Shown: piece after piece, positions 10,721-22,623 of the stretch
Layout: every line of letters begins with the position of its first letter
Position numbering within the stretch: the stretch's first letter is position 1
From: Diabrotica undecimpunctata
Lineage: Eukaryota; Arthropoda; Insecta; Coleoptera; Chrysomelidae
Length of the DNA stretch: 64,000 nt
Reading direction: 5' to 3'
Assembly: GCF_040954645.1 (NCBI RefSeq)
Contig: NC_092809.1
Coordinates: 131,367,914 to 131,431,913 of the forward strand
Notes under the pieces: model-generated
What the model saw: the letters and a program-made list of their open reading frames with translations, nothing else
Database searches by the model: none
What the model was told of the DNA's origin: nothing
Program-made: the position numbers and the translations under genes

Positions 10721-11951
10721 CACTGAGGAGCAAAATTAACCGGACACTCAGCTTTTTCTAAAAACTGACGTTAAAAAAAGTTTAAGATGTTCCCCATTGA
10801 GTATTTAATAATAAACAAAATTTAAAATTCAAATTTATTACAACTCAAGAATGTTACATGGAAAAAACAATAAACAATTCAAAAAATTTGAAAATCTGCA
10901 ATTTTTTTTTAAATATAAACATTTTTTATGGAAAACGATATTTAGTAGAGTATATTACCTTCAAGAACCCTAATTACGGCTCTCGTTCGATCAGGCATAC
11001 AAGTCTCCTTGAGGGATTTGCTCCCATTCGTCACGAACTGCTTGCTCCAAATCATTCATGGTTTCAAACTCACCATGGTTACGTCGAATACGTCGTGTCA
11101 GAATGTCTTATGCATGCTCTATTGGATTTAAGTCTGCACTCCTTGGGGGCCATGGTAATAAACGAATCCCAACTTCATCCAAGTAATCCCGCGTTATTCT
11201 TGCGATGTGCGGACGAGCATTATCTTGCATCAGACGAAAGTTTTCTCCAACAAATGGGACAAATGGCACTACATGATCTTCCAAAGGCCAGCCACCTGAT
11301 GAGTATCTGTTAAATCTTGATTCATCCGTGAAAAGCACAGCACTCCAATCATCAACACCCCAATTAAGATATTCGCGAGCGAAGTGTAAACGTTGCCTCT
11401 GATGATCTGCTGTTAATAGAGCCGTGACAGGTATTTTGGACCTTAATCCATAATCATTTAAGCGTCTTCGAACGGTATAAACGGAAACTGTGTTTCTATG
11501 GACATCATTTAATCGTTGAACAAGTACTGGTGCTGATAATGTACGACCGCGTAACGCTTGTAACTGAAGAAAGCGATCTTCAACTTGACTTGTATTGCAT
11601 CAAACACTGTACTTCGAGAAATTCCTAAAGCATTTACGATGTGACGAATGCTCCGCCCATCATCCTATAAAGCAACAGCTTGTACTACTTCTTCTGGTGT
11701 CATAACTTAAAATCAGGTACAGTACCACAATATACTTAAATTAATACTAAGCCACTATTTCACATTAATAACAAAACGTATGTGTAAAAGTGTTGTTGTT
11801 CGCACAAAACATCTAAACAGGTTCAAACAAGGAAAAAACGTTATCGCTAATAAGGCCTAAAATACAATTCAAACCAATTAAATAAATTTTGATCTAAACA
11901 CCACCAAAAAACAAAAAAATCTGAATGTCCGTTTAATTTTGCACCCCAGTG
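10721..11951 (-). mobile_element. Full-length Tc1-like transposon (1231 bp), inactive
   Basis: Imperfect terminal inverted repeats of about 30 bp begin CACTGAGGAGCAAAATTAA on the left and, on the opposite strand at the right, CACTGGGGTGCAAAATTAA. TA flanks are at 10719-10720 and 11952-11953. Length and TA target agree with the Tc1 family. The transposase gene inside is on the minus strand and broken. Confidence 0.9.
10991..11703 (-). pseudogene. Tc1-like (DD34E) transposase pseudogene
   Basis: The ATG is at 11703-11701 (MTPEEVVQAVAL). An in-frame TAG follows after 12 codons, before DDGRSIRHIVNALGISRSTV, the paired-like DNA-binding helices. A frameshift near 11600 (after VFDAIQ) leads to RTLSAPVLVQRLNDV. 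The catalytic part holds LFTDESRF, MQDNARPH and ADLNPIEHA; 34 residues separate the second Asp from the Glu (DD34E). The Trp codon after EHA is a TAA stop, and a readable C-terminus (DILTRRIRRNHGEF) continues to about 10991. At least three disabling changes are present. Confidence 0.85.
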
Positions 11952-11953
11952 TA

Positions 11954-12229
11954 TAAAGCCTGAATGTTGTAGGCAAATTTAACGGCCGCAAAGTTTGCAG
12001 GAATATCATGTCACGCGTACCTTCGTAACTAATAAACAAGATCTGCAGCGTTTCCTTGTATTATTCTTTGCAGCATTAACGTTACCATCATCTTCTGGTT
12101 CACCGTTGAGATAAAATTTGAATAGAACTTATTTTACTTAAATTGATATTGATAGTGGAAAGCTAACTTTTGATAAGTAAAAAATGTAACGTAAAATATG
12201 TTCATGAATCGACTCCATACCGAGATGCT
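11954..12229. other. Flank between Tc1-like element and piggyBac remnant
   Basis: About 280 bp. The part at 11985-12110 could be the decayed Cys-rich tail of the piggyBac remnant that follows on the minus strand, but no motif is clear enough to call. Confidence 0.3.
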
Positions 12230-13060
12230 CTAGATCTAGAAATTCGCGCCGTAGAAGAGTTTTGTTTGCGTTACCACATGTCCATTTATTCCTGAAACCA
12301 GCACAAAAATATAAGCATGGGCCATCTTACGGTATTTCTAGCAACGCTGAATGTTGCACACATTTTATCCACCACGTCAACCCTAATCTTGGATTGAGTA
12401 TAACAACTAATCATTTAGTTCTTTTCCTCTTCTGTAAGGTCAACTGTACCATCTAGATGTTGGCTGGATGTTGTAAAACAGTATTCTAACCAAATTAACA
12501 AGGGAAATTCTCAGTGTTTGACTGTATACAAAAAAACTTATTATGGAGTAAAAACTTATTGAATAAAATGGTATAAAGTTTATTAACAATTTTAAAAATT
12601 ATCCAAAATGAATTTTCAGAACATTTTCAGTTATCGGACCATCCTCAGTGAAAAATGTCTATCTAGTATTTGGAACTATCCCCGTAACGAGGTCAGATTA
12701 GTTATTAAGTTAGTTATTAAGTTAGTTATTAAGTTATATAATTAAAGTAATAAACATTATAATTATTATGACACTAGATCGATGATAAAGGATTACATTT
12801 TTAAAGGAATGTACAAATTCGCAGCTCGAAAAAGGACTTGATCCAACGAGTGGTCCAACACGTTTGTTTTTAACGTTTGTTAGTTCGTGAGGTATTTGCC
12901 ACTTGTTTTTCTTTGAAATTCCAGCATAGAGCAGAGCATGTATCTCAGCAAGTATTGCAGTAGGGAAACATGGCTGAACCAATCGTCAGCTGTCACATTA
13001 CGTTCAGATTTACTGATGGGCTCTATGATGCGTTTTACCATATCCACTCATTTATTAGAT
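12230..13060 (-). pseudogene. piggyBac-like transposase remnant
   Basis: Two segments on the minus strand match piggyBac transposases. At about 13050-12830: VKRIIEPISKSERNVTADDW and then ISKKNKWQIPHEL, containing the second catalytic Asp region (family form NVTTDNWF). At about 12400-12330: RVDVVDKMCATFSVARNTVRW, quoted here only up to DKMC for the third catalytic Asp (family form GGVDxxDQ). They lie about 600 bp apart, where about 300 is normal, so an insert of roughly 300 bp (about 12470-12760) probably separates them. It includes three copies of a 12-bp repeat, GTTATTAAGTTA, at 12700-12735. The first catalytic Asp region is absent. Assignment is by motif memory, hence moderate confidence. 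Confidence 0.6.
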
Positions 13061-14312
13061 AATAATTGGTAAGGTCATTTAACAGTGCTGCTGCATTCCA
13101 TTGTGTTCATAGCTTCTTTTTCGTGTTAGTTATGTGTTATATGTTAATATTGCGATTTTTTAGTTACAAGTTTATTTCTTGTTTACATGTGTAAAACGTG
13201 TGTTTACGTGTAAAAAACATTTAAACCACTTGACTTCTTACGCAATGCGGACTCAATAATGTTGACAACTCATTTAATACTGTTCAATATGTGTCAACCT
13301 AATAAAATACAAACATAATTTAATCGAATAATCCCCATACAAGCCTAAATTACACAACTAGCAACTAAGTTCTAATTGGTTACTTAAACCACTAGATTGA
13401 CTAGATACTGAACAGATTTTAAAAACTAATAAATTCGCCAGCTATAAAAACGTCGATGGCTGATAATTGCAGTAAATTAATGTTAATATAATTTAATACA
13501 CGCATTAGGATAATTTAATCATCAATTCTTTTTGTTGACGTCGGTGATTAGTAGAGCGCGAATATCTTGAGGGCTAACGACGACGTCAAACGACGTTGTC
13601 TGTAATTAACCAAGATGTTAAACACATTCTCAGTTGTGTAAGAACTTTCTCCTTAATGGATAGAGATAATTAAGTCCTTTCTTCAAGTACGATTATAAAC
13701 GCACTTGCGGATTTCGAATATATTTGATACAAACATTAAAAACGAATAGTGTACTGCATAAATCTACGACTAATATAATATAATGTGAATTCGTGAATAT
13801 TCCTCGGCAAAAACATTGACATTTTTTTAAGGTGTATATCTAAACCTGATAATCATTACAAGAATTAATATATTATAGATGTGAGACATGTGTGATGACT
13901 AGAGACTGGAATATAGCCAAAATGCATGTTTTTGCATATCTAATATATTTTGCATTTCACATTTTTATAAAAAATTGCATATATCTGCATAATTTTATAA
14001 AATAAATGTATAATGCTATTATTTTCTGAATGTGTCGACCTTTTGTCGAAATTGTTCATTCAAATTCTCCGAGTAATAAAACCTCTGTTTCTTTTAATCA
14101 TTTTAGGCATACCCGCTATTGTAATAAAAGGTTTTATGTAAACTGGTAAACAATTAACAATTCTAACACACAAACAAAGTGAAATATACATAAACACTTT
14201 TAGTGGGACGGGTTTTTCCGAAATCCAAGGTGGTGTCGCTGAAGCTTTTAGGAATAAGTAGCTGTATGAATCTCCGAAATTTATATTAGTTTCATTTACG
14301 GATTTCACGTCT
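13061..14312. other. Gene-free stretch
   Basis: AT-rich DNA without a recognisable gene. It holds GACGTC-containing motifs near 13540-13600 and a cluster of GCAT/GCATAT motifs at 13920-14010 like those seen at 9325-9400, possibly the subterminal region of a transposon. Confidence 0.4.
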
Positions 14313-14584
14313 ACTTCTACCATATGTAGAGTCCCTCAGGGAGCATATCATGTGGCCACTAAAAAATGTCAACTCTTCTTTATTAATTAACAGGGTGATT
14401 TGTGTAATTGACCATTTATTTCATTTTACTGTAGTGTTTATACGGCTCATTTGATTTTTTTAATTTTTGCATGATACAGTACACTACTATCAAGCATTCG
14501 ACTGATATTAGCTAAACTAAAAAATTCCAGGACTGGCTTTGAAAAAATTAATTTAGGGATTCGTATTAAATATTACACCCTGTA
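14313..14584. repeat. Truncated inverted copy of the 304-bp unit
   Basis: It ends CACCCTGTA at 14576-14584 (read on plus) and matches 16637-16940 in inverted orientation up to about 14313, where the outer 30 bp or so are replaced by unrelated sequence. Confidence 0.75.
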
Positions 14585-14941
14585 TAAATTTTTTTTAAAA
14601 TGCAATAAGTGATTTTCAAACTACATAAATAGCCAATGAAAACGACATATGCGACAATGTTGTCGCACTTTTATTAAATTTTTAGTGAACGATCAAATCT
14701 TACCAAAAATAGAACAACCATAATGAAGTATCAAATTATAAGGTATTAATTTAAACAAATGTTATAAATTTCAAACATTTTAATTGAAATAATAAACTGA
14801 GTCACTTCACAACAAAAAACAGTAACTACTAACAATAACGAAGAACAATTTAAAAAAAAACTAAAAATATGTACATAGTTATGATAAACCCATAAATTAG
14901 AACTGGAAAAGATACAATAATGGTAACAAAATAAAAATAAT

Positions 14942-15989
14942 TCAAAATAGATTTTCGAAATGGAACCCTGCAGCCTGTACACATTTTTGTTGCCGAATTG
15001 TTAATTGACGTATTGAATTACGGATACTCTGGGGATCGTTTCTAATAGTATTACAACGATGTATAATTCTATCAACTAATTGTTGTCGGTTATTAATATT
15101 CACTGCGTAAACTAGTTGCTTCAATCGTCCCCAAATATGGTAATCAACGGGATTGAAATCAGGGGATCTTGAAGGCCACGAAATAGGACCTGCACGTCCT
15201 ATCCACCTGTTGCCATAAACATTATTGAGATGTTCTCACTGCCAGTAAAAAGTGTGGGGGTGCCCCATCATGCTGAAAATACATCCCTCGGATAGCAACG
15301 TTCGCGTTGGCAAGCAAATTCGGCAAAATATTTTGTAGAAAGTTCAAATAGACCTGCCCTGTTAAAGGACCATCAAAAAAGTGAGGACCTACTAATTGGT
15401 TATTTATGACACCAATCCACACGTTAACCGAAAACCTTAACTGAGAACGACGTTCTCGAATAGCATGGGGATTTTCTTCTGCCCACACATGTGAATTTCG
15501 TGAATTATTTATCCCGTCTCTGGTAAATTGGGCTTCATCTGTAAATAGTGTCCTGTATAGCGTTGGTCGATTATTGTTAATCCATCTACAAAATTCCAAC
15601 CTATCGATCTCATCTCCAGCATGTAGTCGCTGAACCATTTGAATGTGATATGGGTATAGATTATTTTTTTGTAAGACTCTACTTACTTTTGATTGAGTAA
15701 CATTGAGTTCTCGACTTACTTGTCTAGTGCTTATTGTAGGGTTCATAGTAACGGCGTCCATAATGTCATCTTCCTGCGCTTCATCTACATGTCGCTCTGT
15801 TGTTCCACTAGGAAAAGTGCCATTTTCTCGCAAATAATTAAAAACTGACCCAAATGTTGGATGACTGGGAGTTCGACGATTAGGAAATCTCCTGCGATAT
15901 TCTCTACTAGCAGCCCTACCATTCCCATTACAGAATCCATAAACAAATATTATGTCTGCATATTCTGTGGTCGAAAACTGATGTGGCAT
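14942..15989 (-). pseudogene. DD41D transposase, one 2-base deletion from intact
   Basis: The likely start is the ATG at 15989 (MPHQFSTTEY), since residues before it are hydrophobic and unlike the family. A helix-turn-helix region covers about 1-120 (TEYADIIFVYGFCNGNGRAA to LNVTQSKVSRVL). Catalytic Asp151 is in LFTDEAQF and Asp241 in FQHDGAPPH. Near 15237 the copy reads LLAVRTSQ-stop because two bases found in copy A (LLAMRQHL) are missing. The frame then resumes and runs to FHFENLF at 14942, with the third Asp in FNPVDYHIW 41 residues after the second. Intact length would be about 349 residues, normal for the superfamily. Copy A, 9 kb away, is closely similar but was disabled in other ways. 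Confidence 0.85.
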
Positions 15990-16636
15990 TTTGAACGAAA
16001 GTAACAAAAGCTCTACCAAAACTAACACAATGTACTTAACGTAGATATGACAGAAGAAATATGTATTCTTGTACACATAAATAACAATTGATAATGACAA
16101 TAATGACAATGGGTATAAAATATCAAGAAACGTCAAACGGTCAACGCCTTCATTTTAAACTTTTTTAGATTTATTTTTATTTAGTACAGTTGATGCAATG
16201 TATTATTATTTGACATAAAATTTTAATCATTTACAATCAACAAAAACTAACACATATAAGAGGTTTGACTTTTTAATCAATTTAATTTATTATTTATCGA
16301 AAATAATGCCCTAATACGATCTATGAGTAAAAATTTAAAATTGAAAAACAATTGATTCTATCGTACAGATAATACAAAGTGACAGTAAAGATGTTAATTT
16401 TCTACGTATTAGATTATGTTGTAGGAACTCATTTTAATTAAAATGTTTGAAATTTATAACATTTGTTTAAATTAATACCTTATAATTTGATACTTCATTA
16501 TGGTTGTTCTATTTTTGGTAAGATTTGATCGTTCACTAAAAATTTAATAAAAGTGCGACAACATTGTCGCATATGTCGTTTTCATTGGCTATTTATGTAG
16601 TTTGAAAATCACTTATTGCATTTTAAAAAAAATTTA

Positions 16637-16940
16637 TACAGGGTGTAATATTTAATACGAATCCCTAAATTAATTTTTCCAAAGCCAGTCCTGGAATTTT
16701 TTAGTTTAGCTAATACCAGTCGAATGCTTGATAGTAGCGTACTGTATCATGCAAAAATTAAAAAAATCAAATGAGCCGTATAAACACTACAGTAAAATGA
16801 AATAAATGGTCAATTCCACAAATCACCCTGTTAATTAATAAAGAAGAGGAGTTGACATTTTTTAGTGGCCACATGATATGCTCCCTGAGGGACTCTACAT
16901 ATGGTAGAAGTATGTAAAGTTCCTCATGACTCACCCTGTA
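16637..16940. repeat. 304-bp unit with TACAGGGTG/CACCCTGTA ends (copy 2)
   Basis: Same orientation and same length as 6168-6471, with TA on both sides. It forms the outer part of the right arm of DD41D copy B. Confidence 0.75.
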
Positions 16941-18547
16941 TATAGTATATAGCTGTATTTTCGTCGAAGAATGGATATAAATAAGGCAACCTGGATCTTA
17001 TTTGAAGCTATTCTACATACTTTTGTTGTAAACCTAAACCAATTTTTTATCCATAAATCCTTTCACCTTTATTACTGAGCTATAGTAGTGTGTCAGTCCA
17101 TAATATTCATAATTAAGCGCCGATAAAATCATCTTACAAATTTTTGGAGTCTATCAAGTTCGAACTTTTTAGTATCCAGGCTTTTAAATCGTATAACAAA
17201 GTCGAAAAAATATCCATTATAAATGAAGCTTCAGTATATATTAACACTCTAACCACACTAATACATTATTATCTAGTTTTTTTTTATATAAGTATTTTCA
17301 TGATAAACTCCATTCGCTTAGCTCGGGCATATTTTGACAGATTCATTGTCGGAAACCTACAACACAACAATTCCTACTTCTCAGTTTTAATAGCTAAAGT
17401 ATCCTACCATTGCATACTACTTTGTTTAAAAGAAGAAGAATTATTCTAAATAGTGGAAGTGTATACTAAACACATCAAATTTTAGGAAGTATATATTTAA
17501 AAAAATATATTTTAGTTGTTATAATTTAACATAAATATTTATTATATGGTGCAGATAAATAAATATTTATTGTCAGTAATTCGCAAAGTTCTATTTTATT
17601 TACTATTTAGTTTGTTTACTATTAATATTGGCTATGAGTACGTGTGCTTGGTTGTATAGTAATTTCCAGCCACTTTTAGTCTGTCAAAAAGTAACTAACT
17701 TCGCAAAAAAATAATTACTAAATTCACTAGACAGTTCGGACTGGGAATAGCGAACCGAGTTTATTTAATATCATGTAATTCCACAGTGTCAAAATTTGTA
17801 TAAATAAGTTTGGAACACACAGTTCCCCTCCAACCGATCGAACCCGTTAACATACTGATAATTTATTACACGAGGCATTCATAAATCATAAGAAATATCG
17901 TAAGAACATTGAAAAGAACTGTACTATACTCGTATGATATGATATAATAGATGACTGACTACCTAGCAAATTGGAATTCTGATTCTAATATGTAAGGTGG
18001 TAAAATAAATTCAGATATGGATATCGTTTGATCGATTAGATTATATTCATTAAATAAATATACCGTGTTTGAAGAACTGATTGAATTATAATTAATCTTG
18101 TATTGATTTTAATAATAATTACAAACGCGATGAAATTATAACCACAGATTGTACCAACCATTATATTTTCATTTGAAGACAAAAATTTCGGCAATTAATA
18201 CACTGGTTCTTCGAAGTCTTGTTAAGCAAACTGTAAGCTTTAGAAACGGCTTTATAACCAAGCTTATGTTAATAACTTTATTAAAAGATACAAACCATTA
18301 CGCTACGTAGAACAGGCACAGTTGGTACAGTATAAACCCGATGCACGTCATCCGCTTCATAGTAAGTTATGTCACATTGTAACACAAAGTAGTAGGTCTG
18401 TTCCTTCTTAGAATCTTGTAGGTAAGTACACTGGAATTACAGCCACTAAACTACATTCGTTTTACATATTCCCATCCGTCAACAAACGCACGTGAAAGCC
18501 AATCAGGGTCGTACTGAGGTATATTATATGATTTTAAAAAATATTTA

Positions 18548-18548
<1 letters not shown>

Positions 18549-18606
<58 letters not shown>
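18549..18606. repeat. (AT)n microsatellite
   Basis: An almost pure run of alternating T and A, about 58 bp. Confidence 0.95.
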
Positions 18607-18612
<6 letters not shown>

Positions 18613-20071
18613 ACTTTTGAATGTCCATAAGCAATAAAAAACCGATATATAAATTTTATTACTTAAATAAAAATTAAAATTATTGATATTTCATAAAGAC
18701 ACGGGCATATAAATTTTCAAACATCCTGTATAAGACAAAATGTGTATTTTAAGTTGTTCGAAGAATTGTTCATTAGGCCTCAGAGACAAGACTTTCAAAT
18801 ATTATCGATAAGAAATTTAAATAAGTCGGTTATTGTGGAATGGATTTACCCGGAATAAAAGTGTATATAGAAAGTGTTGAAACAATAGACCGGGATTTGC
18901 GGTGGTTTTTCTCCCCGAAAGATTATATCGGTAAAAGTTTATTAACAAAAGACATTGAATTGAGAAACAGGTATCGTTTGTAGCTATTAGTAAGAAATAT
19001 TTGTAAAGCAGATAGATTTAGTTAGAATAATTAAAGAAGGTTGTTTTCTGGAATTACCCGAATGACGTTTTATAGAGAGAGTTGGTTGGTAACGATATAC
19101 GTCACAGAGGTGGATAATTTTTATTGGTCAATTTTTGAATGCAAGGAGGTTGGTTTTGGCTATGAGATAGGAAAGAGAAAAAAAGGTTGGTTAGTCAGTT
19201 TTAGTCGTCCAAGAAGGAAGGAGCTTTGTGATTTGTGTTTGTTTGAAGTTCCGAAGAGGTAATTTACCGGGTGTGTTTATTTGCTGTGTAAAAGCTGACC
19301 AGTGTGAGGAACGGGGTACAGAGAGATAGAAAACCAAAGGGTATAAGAATATTAATAGCAGACGAAGCCGGAAACATTTGGAGTTGTAAACAGGCGCGGA
19401 GATTGGCTCAAAAGGAGGCTGCATAGACTAACACGAGTTGTTGGGTTGCAGATACAGTGACAGATAGGAGAAAGGTGTACGTCATCTGGACCACAATAGG
19501 AGCAGAAGCAGAGAAAGGATTTTTTTGTTGTGGCGTGGCCATAGAATTGCAACGGCAGAGAAGGAAAGGTCAGTCAATTTTCATTAGAGCCGGAGTGTGA
19601 TTTTCATTTATTAATTAAATAAATTGAATAAATAATAGAGACAGTTAATTTTGCGATCACTTAAAAAAAAAAGAATTATAAAAAGAGCTTAGTTATAACA
19701 CATATTAAAAATCAATGTAAAATAACATTTGGGTCCATGATAGAAAACAACTTCTCATATATTTAAAGTTAGTATATTGCAAATATTACAGGATTGATTG
19801 TTATATAAAATTTCATTAAAATAAAGGACATCTCACATATAGTTCAGTTGAAATTCTATGTATTTTATTCAGGTCATATTACCTATCCCGATTAGGAAGC
19901 CAATTGGAAAATATTTTGAATCCACGATCAAAGGTAAATAGTACAATTTAAATAGCCTGAGATTGTAATTAATTAATGCTGATTTATTTTGATAAATTGG
20001 AGATTAGATCATTTAATAAATATAGACAGGATTTTTCATAAGTAAGCAATATAATACAATTTAAATAGCAT

Positions 20072-20073
<2 letters not shown>

Positions 20074-20143
<70 letters not shown>
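20074..20143. repeat. (AT)n microsatellite
   Basis: Alternating T and A over about 70 bp, uninterrupted. Confidence 0.95.
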
Positions 20144-20147
<4 letters not shown>

Positions 20148-20273
20148 ACATCTTTAAGGAATATGACCGTTTAATTTAATATAAAAAAATGTAAAAAATG
20201 ATAAAGTAGCACAACTCTTTTCTTTTTTTATCTCCAAATTGACCGAAAATATCCCATTCACTTACGAGTGCAC

Positions 20274-20274
<1 letters not shown>

Positions 20275-20356
<82 letters not shown>
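20275..20356. repeat. (AT)n microsatellite
   Basis: Alternating T and A over about 82 bp; it abuts a LINE fragment at 20357. The poly-Tyr-Ile frame read through it is not a gene. Confidence 0.95.
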
Positions 20357-20357
<1 letters not shown>

Positions 20358-20455
20358 CCCCATATATTATGACATATGGAGCTGAAAATTGGATCAAGAT
20401 AGTAGCAACAGAGATGGAATGCCTGCGAAGATGCTGTAGAGTAACAAGAGTATGT
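20357..20455 (+). pseudogene. LINE fragment (post-RT segment)
   Basis: Translation gives PIIMTYGAENW and then EMECLRRCCRVTRV, the conserved segment after the RT in LINEs (form YGAETW...LRRxxGxTR). Only about 33 codons remain, directly after an AT microsatellite. Confidence 0.6.
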
Positions 20456-20645
20456 TCTGAACTTCCTGTATATTTATATTAAGTTCTTCATTTGTGGTAA
20501 TTTCCAGTGTTTCTAGCGTCGTTTGTTCTTTCTCTGCATAGCGCTTTTTTAGGTACTCAATCCACGTATCATTTTCTGTGTTTTGGTTCTATTAGTTCCT
20601 TTACCTCCGTTCTTTGACCTCTTATGAAGCGCCATATTTCCTTTT
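20456..20645 (-). pseudogene. LINE fragment (pre-RT segment), opposite strand
   Basis: Minus-strand text reads IWRFIRGQRTEVKELIEPKH and later EQTTLETLEITTNEELN, typical of the linker between endonuclease and RT. It lies head to head with the plus-strand fragment at 20357-20455, so an inversion or two separate insertions are implied. Confidence 0.6.
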
Positions 20646-21064
20646 GTGTTAAGATGTTGTAGAAGAAAGATTGAGCGACCGGTTTCGCTGTTTAAAAGTT
20701 ATACAGCACTATCAAGAAACTAAACGCTGAAATAGATGATATATGTAAGCCAATATGTATACAACTAAAAATTAATTTAAAGTGGTACTAAGAATATATA
20801 GTGTTTCAACGAACCAGTTTCAGTCTGATATTAACTGTTGTATATGTTGCCTAGTTGTTTATATGTAATACAAAAATATAATGAAACATATCAGTACAAG
20901 GAATTATCTAAGTGGGTCATCAGTTACCCAACTGATGTACCTATAAGAATTGACGGCATAGTTTCTAAAGTTGTTATTACATATTGTAGTATTGTTTTAT
21001 ATGTGATTCATGCTGGGTCAAATGACCCATTAAAAATCTCCCATGGGCTTGTAGTCAATAATAA
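20646..21064. other. No feature seen
   Basis: AT-rich flank between a LINE fragment and the Harbinger-type element. Confidence 0.4.
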
Positions 21065-22005
21065 GGCCCGTTTTCACGCTATACGTCTTATTTTACGTTT
21101 TGTTGGATAGGACAAATCCTCTACGATAAAACGTGGCATGTAAACAGCAAAACGTACGTCTTGTCGAATCGAAATGAAATCCAAGGTCAGATCGTAGAAA
21201 TGATGGGAGAAGCATAGTTTTGCGAGAACTGACAGGATAAAACGTTACGTGAAAATACATATTCAGACAAGTCGTCCGATCTTGACTTATTTGAAGACTA
21301 GTTCCACTGCAGTTCGTTTCATTTTTCCCAAAAAAAAGAATAATAATGTCAGATTTGCGTCAATGCACCCACGATTTTCTCGGGAAATTTATTGAATTGT
21401 ATAAAAGTTTTTAAGTAGTTATGTTTTAAAACCAAGTAGATTGCATTACAGGTTTCAGGAATTATTTGGCTTAACGCTGGTTTGGATATTATGATTGTGA
21501 ACTCCAAGTCCTTGACGCTTCGTCCTGTTGTAAGATATCTGAGAGTTGCTGTGAGTCTTTCATGGGGTGTAATGGCTTTTCTCATGAGGTGTCTTATTTC
21601 AATATGTATGGTGTTACCAACTCTAGCAATTGACAATAGGCTGAGGTGTCCATTCGCAAATAATTGCGCCAATCATCTGGTTCGCCTCTTTTAGTAACGA
21701 GACGTGGGAATACTGGCTTCTTTTTAGAAGCCCACTCTCTTGACCATCTTGTCTTTTCCCTCTTCATCCCCTTTTTCCTCAGTCGTAGTATCTTTATAGT
21801 TGAAAAAATAAAAGAGAGCAGCCGTGTTTCCTTCATAATAAAAAAACACTAAACAAACTTCACACAACTCAAGACTCTGAATTAGAAATGAGAATGAAAA
21901 CGGAAGGGAAAGCGTAGTGTGTATACACTGAACAAAACGTACATTTTGTCGTACGTTTTATATGACCCACAAAACGTACAATAAGACGTAGCGTGAAAAC
22001 GGGCC
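21065..22005 (-). mobile_element. PIF/Harbinger-like element, internally deleted (about 940 bp)
   Basis: Terminal inverted repeats of about 45 bp start GGCCCGTTTTCACGCTA at 21065 and, on the opposite strand, at 22005. Taking one more base at each end gives flanking ATA on both sides, a 3-bp target duplication like those of the family (tentative). Only the N-terminal part of a transposase is inside, so the element would have depended on a complete relative. Confidence 0.8.
21349..21836 (-). pseudogene. HARBI1-like transposase, N-terminal fragment, frameshifted
   Basis: The first frame (21836-21594) carries DDWRNYLRMDTSAYCQLLEL, and a second frame continues with MRKAITPHERLTATLRYLTT and IIPETCNAIYLVLK. 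These are signature N-terminal segments of PIF/Harbinger nucleases, ahead of the DDE core, which is absent. The frames overlap near 21598, where one base was gained or lost. About 150 residues of a normal protein of about 350-400 remain. Confidence 0.8.
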
Positions 22006-22623
22006 AATACATATAAATGTACAAAATTGGTGCTCAAAGTGAATCCATTTTTCAAATTTTGAAACTATATCGATATAGTCGCTATCACTAAACCGTACGG
22101 TGTTGTTTTCTTTTTAGAGTTTATGAACACCCCGTATATATCTATAATACTATATAGTGGTAAATGTACTTTAATCATAACATTATTTATTAAAACCAAT
22201 TCTCCGTGAAATTAAAAATAGCGTTTATTAAAATCGTACAATAAACAGAGCAGTAAAATACATTGAAAAAATTAAATGACCCATAAACTATTTTATGGAT
22301 TATTAAATAATACAGCCTCCGTTAAAAGAAATACGAAAAGCTATCGGTAGCATCGCAGCTGCAGAAGTAATAACGAACGAGATAATATCTTGAGGAATGG
22401 TTCTTTTTTCTAGAATAGATGAGCAAAGTTGCATTGATGAATAAATGTAAAGATAATAACATATTGATATAATTGCCAAACGATGTAATTTTTTCGGAGT
22501 CCAAAATAGCTAATTTTTATACATTTTTGCTTGGTGAAACGAATAATCACCATAAAAGTATTGTTCAACTACATATTACCTAAGAAAGTAGGGACCAGGA
22601 CAAGACTTTGATTCCACATTATG
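22006..22623. other. No feature seen
   Basis: AT-rich DNA between two transposons. No open frame or repeat that I can interpret. Confidence 0.4.

Larger units (their letters stand above)
14313..16940 (-). mobile_element. DD41D Tc1/mariner-superfamily element, copy B, with ~480-bp inverted arms
   Basis: The transposase gene lies between two long, nearly identical arms in inverted orientation: about 14313-14790 and 16433-16940. The left arm lacks the outermost 30 bp or so. Arms carry GCGACAACATTGTCGC and the 304-bp unit. Either the family has long terminal inverted repeats, or a second 3' end was inserted head-on beside the copy. Only the 3' arm is seen in copy A. Confidence 0.75.
16941..20355. 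other. Gene-free AT-rich stretch with microsatellites
   Basis: No coding homology is found over 3.4 kb. Open frames here (for example 17144-17449) are low-complexity. A somewhat GC-richer block at 19040-19600 carries purine-rich text but no recognisable domain or splice pattern; it might be the non-coding leader of an LTR element. Confidence 0.5.

Noticed and set aside
17144..17449. 101-codon plus-strand frame
   Set aside because: Low-complexity, hydrophobic and Ile/Tyr-rich as expected from AT-rich DNA; no family resemblance and no regulatory context.
19040..19600. GC-richer block considered as a host exon
   Set aside because: No domain, no consistent frame with splice sites and stops in all frames within about 75 codons.
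20176..20397. Minus-strand frame rich in alternating Tyr-Ile
   Set aside because: It is only the translation of the (AT)n microsatellite.
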